Part shown: positions 14,770-19,400 of the stretch, piece after piece
Layout of the letters: the number at the start of each line of letters is the position of its first letter
How positions within the stretch are numbered: the first letter of the stretch is position 1
Origin: Segetimicrobium sp035279545
Lineage (GTDB): Bacteria > Sysuimicrobiota > Sysuimicrobiia > Sysuimicrobiales > Segetimicrobiaceae
Direction of reading: 5' to 3'
Assembly: GCA_035279545.1 (NCBI GenBank)
Contig: DATEHM010000158.1
Location: 1-19,400, forward strand
DNA: 19,400 nucleotides
Notes under the pieces: generated by a model
Database searches by the model: none
Seen by the model: the letters and a program-made list of their open reading frames with translations, nothing else
Told to the model about the DNA's origin: nothing
Translations under genes and position numbers: made by a program

Positions 14770-16029
14770 TCAGCTCCCGCTCGGTGCGTCAACGTCGTTC
14801 TGACGCCGTCGTGCGCCGTCGTGCGAGGTCCGGGGGACGGCCCCGACCTCGTTTTGCTCATCAATGCTCATCACAGGATGCCCCCCGAGCAAGAGCTGTT
14901 CTACCGCCCGGGCGGCGGCCGCCTGCTGGCCTGGGAGGGTGTGCGTGTAGACGTCCATCGTGAACCCGCTCGTGGCGTGGCCCAGCCGCTCCTGCGCCAC
15001 CTTCATCGGGACCCCGGCCAAGGCGAGATAGGTCACGTGGGCGTGCCGGAGGTCGTGGAACCGGCACCGGGGGAGGCCAGCTGCTTCGATGAGCGGGTGA
15101 AAGTCTCGCCGGATGACGTTGTGGGCGTGGAGCGGCTTGCCGTTTGGCTGGCAGAAGACGAGGCCGTGATCGTGGTAGTCCCGGCCCAGCATCCGGCGGT
15201 TCGTGGCCTGCGTCTCGTGCAGGCGCCGCACCTCCGCGACCACCGCCGGCGGGAGGGCCACGAGGCGCCGGCTCCCGGCCGTCTTGGGGGCCTTGAACAG
15301 CATCTCAGGGGCGCGCCCCTGCCGCTTGCTCCCGCTGAGGCGGTAGAAAGTTTGACTGACCGACGCCTCGCCGAGTACCAGGTCGACGTCCTCCCACCGC
15401 AGGCCCAGGAGCTCGCCCTGGCGCATGCCGGTGAGGATTGCGGTGAGGTACAGCGGGTAGTAGGGGGACTCGCGCTTCGCCTTCGCCAGGAACAGACGCA
15501 CCTGCTCCTCGTCCCAGACCACGGCCCCGAATCGTAGGCGGCGCGGCGGATCTGTGAGGGTCGCCGCATTCCTCGAGAGCAGTCCCCATCGGACCGCGCG
15601 CCCGAGCGCGGTGCGCAACACGCGATGATGACTGTGGACGGTCGCGGGGGATAATCCCTTGGCGAGCTTCTGAGTATAGTACGCTTGAATCTTCCCCGGT
15701 GTGAGGCGGATGAGCGGGATGAACCCCAACGCGGGGGTCAGGTGCAGAGCGATCGTGTCCTCGTAGCTTTTGCGCGTCGTCGGGGCCCACGTCCCGGATC
15801 GCAGCCACTCCTCGAGAAACGCGCTCGTCGTCAGCTTCGTCGGTGCCGTGTAGGCCCCGTTCTGGATCTGGCCGAGAATATGGGCGAGGTGGGCCTGGGC
15901 CTCGCTCCGCGTCGCAAACGACTTGTAATCTTGTCGGAGCCGGCTTTTCCCCGTTACCGAGTCGTGCTCCCGGCCGAGCGGAACGACCACGGTCCACCGC
16001 TTCCCGCGCTTGCGAATTGATCCTCTCAC
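14770..16029 (-). CDS. site-specific tyrosine recombinase (integrase)
   Basis: The 419-aa product has the three-part phage-integrase layout. An AP2-like arm-binding N-region (GSIRKRGKRWTVVV, FATRSEAQAHL) is followed by a core-binding SAM-like domain (~65-150: FLEEWLRSGTWAPTTRKSYE, KGLSPATVHSHHRVLRTAL). The catalytic domain (~170-375) holds Arg203 (TGMRQGELLGLRW), Lys249 (KAPKTAGSRR), His325 and Arg328 (FHDLRHAHVTYLA), His351 (RLGHATSGFT) and nucleophile Tyr361 (VYTHT). The GTG start at 16029 has an excellent extended Shine-Dalgarno GGAGGTGA four bases upstream. It reads toward the tRNA, and its stop is 42 bp from the tRNA end. Its promoter carries a palindrome, so repression by an element-coded protein is likely. 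Confidence 0.95.
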   Translation of the reverse strand: MRGSIRKRGKRWTVVVPLGREHDSVTGKSRLRQDYKSFATRSEAQAHLAHILGQIQNGAYTAPTKLTTSAFLEEWLRSGTWAPTTRKSYEDTIALHLTPALGFIPLIRLTPGKIQAYYTQKLAKGLSPATVHSHHRVLRTALGRAVRWGLLSRNAATLTDPPRRLRFGAVVWDEEQVRLFLAKAKRESPYYPLYLTAILTGMRQGELLGLRWEDVDLVLGEASVSQTFYRLSGSKRQGRAPEMLFKAPKTAGSRRLVALPPAVVAEVRRLHETQATNRRMLGRDYHDHGLVFCQPNGKPLHAHNVIRRDFHPLIEAAGLPRCRFHDLRHAHVTYLALAGVPMKVAQERLGHATSGFTMDVYTHTLPGQQAAAARAVEQLLLGGHPVMSIDEQNEVGAVPRTSHDGARRRQNDVDAPSGS

Positions 16030-16067
16030 GTACTCACCTCCCAGAGTATCTTCGTGACTCCCTCTTT

Positions 16068-16096
16068 ATTCTATGCTCAACAGATGAGCATTTCAA
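16068..16096 (-). promoter_or_regulatory. sigma-70 promoter of the integrase gene
   Basis: On the minus strand TTGAAA (16091-16096), 17 bp, TAGAAT (16068-16073) forms a strong promoter with five of six consensus bases in each box. The start should lie near 16061, giving a ~30-nt leader before the GTG at 16029. Confidence 0.75.
16073..16091. promoter_or_regulatory. 7-5-7 palindromic operator inside the integrase promoter
   Basis: ATGCTCA (16073-16079) and TGAGCAT (16085-16091) form a perfect inverted repeat around ACAGA. It exactly fills the gap between -35 and -10 and touches both boxes. A dimeric repressor bound here would shut off the integrase. Confidence 0.65.
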
Positions 16097-16141
16097 TGGT
16101 CCGGGCAGGACCGATGGGTGGCCGTCGCGTAGAAGAGTGGC

Positions 16142-16300
16142 ATGGCCAGGCCCTCGAAGGAAACACGCCGGTACCTTGCCTCGCTGGGGCGGAAGGGGGC
16201 GCGCAGCCGCATGACCCGGCTCACCCCCGAGCGACGTCGGACGATTGCCCGCAACGCCGCCCGGGCGCGGTGGGGCAAGAAGCGGATCGAACGAGTCTAG
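16142..16300 (+). CDS. small basic protein with RWGKK C-terminal motif
   Basis: A 52-codon frame from ATG 16142 to TAG 16298-16300 encodes a protein rich in Arg and Lys. It contains SLGRKGARSRMTRLTPERRR and then IARNAARARWGKK. The pattern 'G-(R/S)-K-G-basic-LTPE-R-R-x-IA-R-x-A-A-x-A-R-W' recurs in small uncharacterised bacterial proteins, often on mobile or accessory DNA. About one third of residues are basic, so nucleic-acid binding is plausible. GAAGAG lies a few bases upstream as a weak ribosome-binding site. It is the only rightward gene I support in the element and is divergent from the integrase. It could serve as a DNA-bending or control factor (inference). Confidence 0.65.
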   Translation: MARPSKETRRYLASLGRKGARSRMTRLTPERRRTIARNAARARWGKKRIERV

Positions 16301-16315
16301 GTTCAGCACGGAAGC

Positions 16316-16516
16316 CTAGGGAAGGCCAGCCCACATGAGGGTGAGCCGTCTGGCCGATATCGAGCGGATTCCGCAAGGTGCCGGTGGGGTAAGCAGGTGG
16401 ACGATGGCGTGAGTCGAGTTAGCCTGCATGGAAGGCACCTTCCCCTTGGGCGTCTTGAGTACCCGTCGGTCCCCCAATGCGTCGGGCCAGGCCGCAAGCA
16501 CGCCCCGGGTCTTCAT
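16316..16516 (-). CDS. possible small ORF overlapping the primase stop
   Basis: A 66-codon frame begins with ATG 16514-16516 that overlaps the TGA of the primase gene as ATGA, a layout typical of translational coupling. The product starts MKTRGVLAAWPDALGDRRVL and has KTPKGKVPSMQ; I recognise no family. The codon choice does not settle it, and it may be chance. Confidence 0.3.
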   Translation of the reverse strand: MKTRGVLAAWPDALGDRRVLKTPKGKVPSMQANSTHAIVHLLTPPAPCGIRSISARRLTLMWAGLP

Positions 16517-18921
16517 CCCTCATCGTGGCCGCTCGCCTCTGGGAGTCGATAGCATAGGCGCTCTGGTCGCTCAATCAGCCCGGTCAGGACCGCTCTGCCG
16601 ATCAGGCTGGCTGCGCTGGAGGCGGGGAGACGCCAACGCTCTCGGAGTCGGGCGACGAGCCGAGCATGAGGAACGTGAGGGCTGCCCGCCTCAAGGCAGT
16701 CACGGAGGGCTTCGGGGATGAGCGGGAGGAGCGACGACGGGGGGAGCGACGGTCCATCCACGATGAGACCCCGCGCCGTCGGGGTCCCGCCGGCCCAATC
16801 GGGAGGCATGCCGGAGGAGTCGCGCCGTGCCGTCCCAGACGACTGCCTTTGCGCCAACACCGTCCCCACCGTCCTCCCATCCGCCACATCCGCCACAGGG
16901 CTTGTCCCGCTTGCGTGTGCGCGTGTTTGGGCATCCGCCACAGAGGGGGGCCGTGGCGGATCATCAAACGCACTGTAGCCCTTATCCTGTAAGGGATGTG
17001 GCCCTTGTGGCGGATCCGAGGCAAGACTGGGCGGAATGTACCGTTCCCATGCGTCGTGAAAAGCCCTTCGCCAATAGCCACGCACCCCTGCCTGGCCTTC
17101 GTGCCGGGCTTTTTCAGGGTCGATCCCAAACGGCTTGAGCAGGGCGGCCAGTCCCCTGGGTGTAATGGGCTTCCCGCCTCGGTACTCGGGCCAAGCGGCG
17201 TCCTCCATCGCGACGAGGGCATCGATGATCTCTTTCGTGGGCAGGAACAGGTGGTCATCAAAGATTTCAAGCAAGTCCGCGAGCAAGCGCACGCCGATGG
17301 CGTCATCGGCAACGGCCTTGGCGTTGGCGGCGCCCTTGGCGAGACTTTCGACCTCGTCTATGTGGGCGGGGAGCGCCACGCGTGCGACGGCGAGGAGCGG
17401 CGCCCACAACTCCGCCTCGCGGTCCTCCACCCCCTCGGGGAGCGGAGCGGTAACGTACGCTGCTCGGATCTCGTCATGGTGATCCGCCGCCCACCGAACG
17501 GCGCGCTGGCGAAGCGGCTCACTCTCGGAGGCGGCCCGAGCGAAGAAGAACCGTTCGATGTGCTCCCGTGGCGTCCGGCGTCGCATTGTAACCGCGATGG
17601 CGCGGTCCATGAGGATGTCCGTCATCTTGCCGATCAGCGCAATCGCCTTCGGGCAGAAGACCGAGAACCGGCGCACCTCATCTCGGTGCGGGCCGCCCAT
17701 GCGGATGGAGGTGTTGCCTCTCCGTATCCCGGCGCACAAGAGATCGTGCAGCGCGGCGCACCGCTCGTCGCGTGTGCGGAGGTATTGTGCCTCGTCGATG
17801 AGAAGCGTTGGCCGCACTTGATCGATCACCCTGAAGAGGGCCGCCTCGGAGATGTTGGTTGTGGAGAGCGATCGCCGACAAACCCGCTCTAACAGTTCGA
17901 GGACCCGGGTCTTGCCGCATCGTTTCTGCGGGCTCGTCACGGCGAGGTAGGGGAACGCATCGAAGTCGTCCGCAAGCCACGTCGCGATGGCCCAGAGCGC
18001 CACAACGAGGGGCGCACCGGCGGGCAGGACGACGTACCGTGTGAAGAACTCCACCACCGCCTCGACGAGGCCAGGTCCATCCACGGGGGTGGGCCACGGC
18101 GTCGGATCGGGCATCGAGACATCCGGCTTGGCCGTTCCGTTCGCGACGTGCATTGGCGCGGACGGCGCCTCCTTCGGAGGATCGCGCAGATCCGGCTTAG
18201 CGAGCGCCAGCAGGTCCTGGATGCTGTGGCCGATGGCGAGGTAGTCGTCAAGGCCCACCTTCGAACCGTCTGGGCCCGATGGCAAACCGACGATCCGCAC
18301 CCGGGCCCCGCGTGATTCGAGGAACCGGTGGAAGCGCAGGAGTGCCTTTTGAACCTGACGCTTCGTCATGGCATCGCTGTCGAACGCGAGGTACACCGTC
18401 CGCCCCTTGAGAGCGACGGCCTCCCAGTCGGGAAGGGCAGTGCGGCCGCCTTGCTCGTTTCGGCCACGCCAACCCCAAACGCCCAGCACACCGATACAGC
18501 ACAGGCCGTGGCTAATGGCGCTGTCAACCTTCCGGGTGCCCTCAGTGATCCACAGCGGGACCGCAGGATCGGCGAGCGACGGACGGGCCATCGGATGGAC
18601 ATCGAGGGCGATGCGAGCGGCGGTCGGCGTCTCGTACTTCACCCGCTTGCTATTCCGGCTTACACGTGGGTCATCGGGCCGGATTTGATGCAGGACCACC
18701 GCGCCCGTGACGGAATGAATCGGGAGCACGAGTGCCGGGACGCGGCACTGCGCCTTCGTGAACCCGAGCCGTTCGAGTGCGGCCTTGGTGTCGGCGCTGC
18801 GGTAGCCTCGCGCGGCCGCGACCTCCGCCGCGATGCCCGATGCTGCGAGGAGGGCTTCGTGCTGCGGGAATAAGAGCAGATCAGGGTAGCGGCGTTGGGT
18901 AGTCATCCCGTCGCGCATCAC
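16513..18921 (-). CDS. element replication protein: TOPRIM-like (DUF3854) plus DUF3631 helicase-like ATPase
   Basis: The 802-aa product fuses two parts. Residues ~60-235 resemble a TOPRIM/DUF3854 primase-type domain: LWITEGTRKVDSA with Glu127, VYLAFDSDAMTK with Asp181 and Asp183, and KVGLDDYLA. Residues ~285-490 form a DUF3631-type P-loop ATPase: Walker A SPQKRCGKTRVLELL (330-338), Walker B TLLIDEAQYL (372-381), and MTDILMDRAIAVTMRRR with a likely Arg finger. The C-terminal ~200 residues are Pro/Ser-rich, then end in a helical region (LVARLRERWRLPASSAASLI) that may be a winged helix. Such proteins open or prime replication origins of plasmids and integrative elements. GTG 18921 or ATG 18918/18906 may start it; the gap to the HTH gene is 7 bp, so the two are co-transcribed. 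Confidence 0.85.
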   Translation of the reverse strand: MMRDGMTTQRRYPDLLLFPQHEALLAASGIAAEVAAARGYRSADTKAALERLGFTKAQCRVPALVLPIHSVTGAVVLHQIRPDDPRVSRNSKRVKYETPTAARIALDVHPMARPSLADPAVPLWITEGTRKVDSAISHGLCCIGVLGVWGWRGRNEQGGRTALPDWEAVALKGRTVYLAFDSDAMTKRQVQKALLRFHRFLESRGARVRIVGLPSGPDGSKVGLDDYLAIGHSIQDLLALAKPDLRDPPKEAPSAPMHVANGTAKPDVSMPDPTPWPTPVDGPGLVEAVVEFFTRYVVLPAGAPLVVALWAIATWLADDFDAFPYLAVTSPQKRCGKTRVLELLERVCRRSLSTTNISEAALFRVIDQVRPTLLIDEAQYLRTRDERCAALHDLLCAGIRRGNTSIRMGGPHRDEVRRFSVFCPKAIALIGKMTDILMDRAIAVTMRRRTPREHIERFFFARAASESEPLRQRAVRWAADHHDEIRAAYVTAPLPEGVEDREAELWAPLLAVARVALPAHIDEVESLAKGAANAKAVADDAIGVRLLADLLEIFDDHLFLPTKEIIDALVAMEDAAWPEYRGGKPITPRGLAALLKPFGIDPEKARHEGQAGVRGYWRRAFHDAWERYIPPSLASDPPQGPHPLQDKGYSAFDDPPRPPSVADAQTRAHASGTSPVADVADGRTVGTVLAQRQSSGTARRDSSGMPPDWAGGTPTARGLIVDGPSLPPSSLLPLIPEALRDCLEAGSPHVPHARLVARLRERWRLPASSAASLIGRAVLTGLIERPERLCYRLPEASGHDEG

Positions 18922-18928
18922 GCGGCAC

Positions 18929-19156
18929 TCACTGGTTCGATGGTGCTTCGCGCTTCAGCGGCTCGAACAGGGCGTCCACGTCCGTACCCTTGAATCGGAT
19001 CAGGCGGGACCCGCGGATCCGGTATGCGTGGAGGAGTCCCCGGCGACGATACCCGCGTACTGCCGATAGCGAGACACCCAGTCGTTTCGCTGCTGCATGA
19101 GGACTCAAGAACTCCCGAGTCAGATCAGGAGTCACCGTTTCGCGATCGAGTTTCAT
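18929..19156 (-). CDS. excisionase-like winged helix-turn-helix protein
   Basis: The 75-aa product has a MerR/Xis-type DNA-binding domain: LSPHAAAKRLGVSLSAVRGY forms the helix-turn-helix, followed by RRRGLLHAYRIRGSRLIRFK as the wing, and DVDALFEPL at the end. Such proteins serve as excisionases (recombination directionality factors) or as plasmid repressors. ATG 19156 is preceded by GGAGG (19162-19166) at a 5-nt spacing, a very good ribosome-binding site. It is first in the operon with the replication protein, behind a TTGACA promoter. Being next to the replication gene and not to the integrase leaves open whether it acts as excisionase, replication regulator or both. Confidence 0.85.
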   Translation of the reverse strand: MKLDRETVTPDLTREFLSPHAAAKRLGVSLSAVRGYRRRGLLHAYRIRGSRLIRFKGTDVDALFEPLKREAPSNQ

Positions 19157-19170
19157 GTCGACCTCCAGGT

Positions 19171-19209
19171 GCGTTCACCGGGAAAGGCGAAAACGGCGCC
19201 GGTGAACGC
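19171..19209. repeat. 11-bp inverted repeat before the excisionase-like gene
   Basis: GCGTTCACCGG (19171-19181) and CCGGTGAACGC (19199-19209) are perfect inverted copies around 17 bases. In the minus-strand mRNA they form a strong hairpin ending just 4 nt before the GGAGG. It could be an operator or a leader hairpin controlling translation. Confidence 0.55.
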
Positions 19210-19321
19210 TTTCGCGTCCGCCCTGCGCCGCCTGGGAAACGGCACACTGCAGGATCGTGAGCGTGGAGACGCCGACTGTAGGAGCAGTCCAACGCTCCGG
19301 GAGGATGTGTATCAAAGCGTT

Positions 19322-19350
19322 ATGTTATCGTAGCAGACGGTGGATGTCAA
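19322..19350 (-). promoter_or_regulatory. sigma-70 promoter of the HTH-replication operon
   Basis: On the minus strand a perfect TTGACA (19345-19350), 17 bp, TAACAT (19322-19327) is seen. The start would be near 19315, giving a ~160-nt leader that holds the 11-bp hairpin repeat. Confidence 0.65.
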
Positions 19351-19400
19351 GCAATCATGCTCGTGAACTCTCGCGGCCAAGAGGCTGCGGAAGAGCGTAA

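Larger units (their letters stand above)
14728..19400. mobile_element. integrative element in tRNA-Arg (left part, right end not seen)
   Basis: From the tRNA outward the segment carries a tyrosine integrase, a small basic protein, a TOPRIM/DUF3631 replication protein and an excisionase-like HTH protein, a gene set seen in integrative plasmids, satellites and phage-like islands. No capsid, terminase, conjugation or plasmid-partition genes are visible in this part. The element runs past 19400, so its type is undecided. Confidence 0.75.

Noticed and set aside
19024..19333. Rightward ORFs of 78 codons near the right edge
   Set aside because: They lie antisense to the HTH gene and its leader, and show no motif.
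1..19400. CRISPR array or defence-system genes
   Set aside because: I saw no regularly spaced direct repeats and no Cas, restriction-modification, toxin-antitoxin or similar defence motifs in any supported gene.

Overview
The window is a high-GC bacterial chromosome segment. An AcrAB-type RND pump with a lipoprotein adaptor points to a diderm (Gram-negative type) bacterium. I cannot assign a lineage from sequence alone; an uncultured soil or subsurface group is plausible. Promoters near sigma-70 consensus are visible in several gaps, and some starts carry good Shine-Dalgarno sites (integrase, excisionase-like gene) while others show none.

Left part (1-6.4 kb). A chromate-response cluster is arranged divergently around one control region at 2.8 kb. 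Leftward run a stand-alone ChrB C-terminal-domain gene, a cytosolic beta-propeller gene and a two-domain chrA transporter that carries several small lesions. Rightward runs a full-length chrB regulator. A 7-5-7 palindrome sits exactly between the -35 and -10 of the leftward promoter. Next come a frameshifted M24 (creatinase / Xaa-Pro) peptidase gene, a 40-residue remnant of a short-chain dehydrogenase, and an intact stand-alone 5'-3' exonuclease.

Middle (6.4-14.7 kb). A leftward adaptor plus RND efflux pair is intact and has no outer-membrane channel gene beside it. After a ~500 bp gap come a leftward cupin-PhzF pair and a divergent MocR-type (GntR-aminotransferase) regulator gene broken by three frameshifts and one TAG. 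A tRNA-Arg(TCT) gene with its own TATAAT box follows.

Right (14.7-19.4 kb, open-ended). The tRNA is the apparent insertion site of an integrative element. It contains a tyrosine integrase reading toward the tRNA, a 52-residue highly basic protein, a TOPRIM-plus-DUF3631 primase/helicase-like replication protein and an excisionase-like winged-HTH protein. The last two form an operon behind a TTGACA promoter. The integrase promoter again has a 7-5-7 palindrome in its spacer. The far attachment site is not in the window.

Theme: about eleven small lesions all fall in three genes (chrA, M24 peptidase, mocR), while about 11 kb of other coding sequence is clean. This looks more like local gene decay than uniform sequencing error, though error cannot be excluded.
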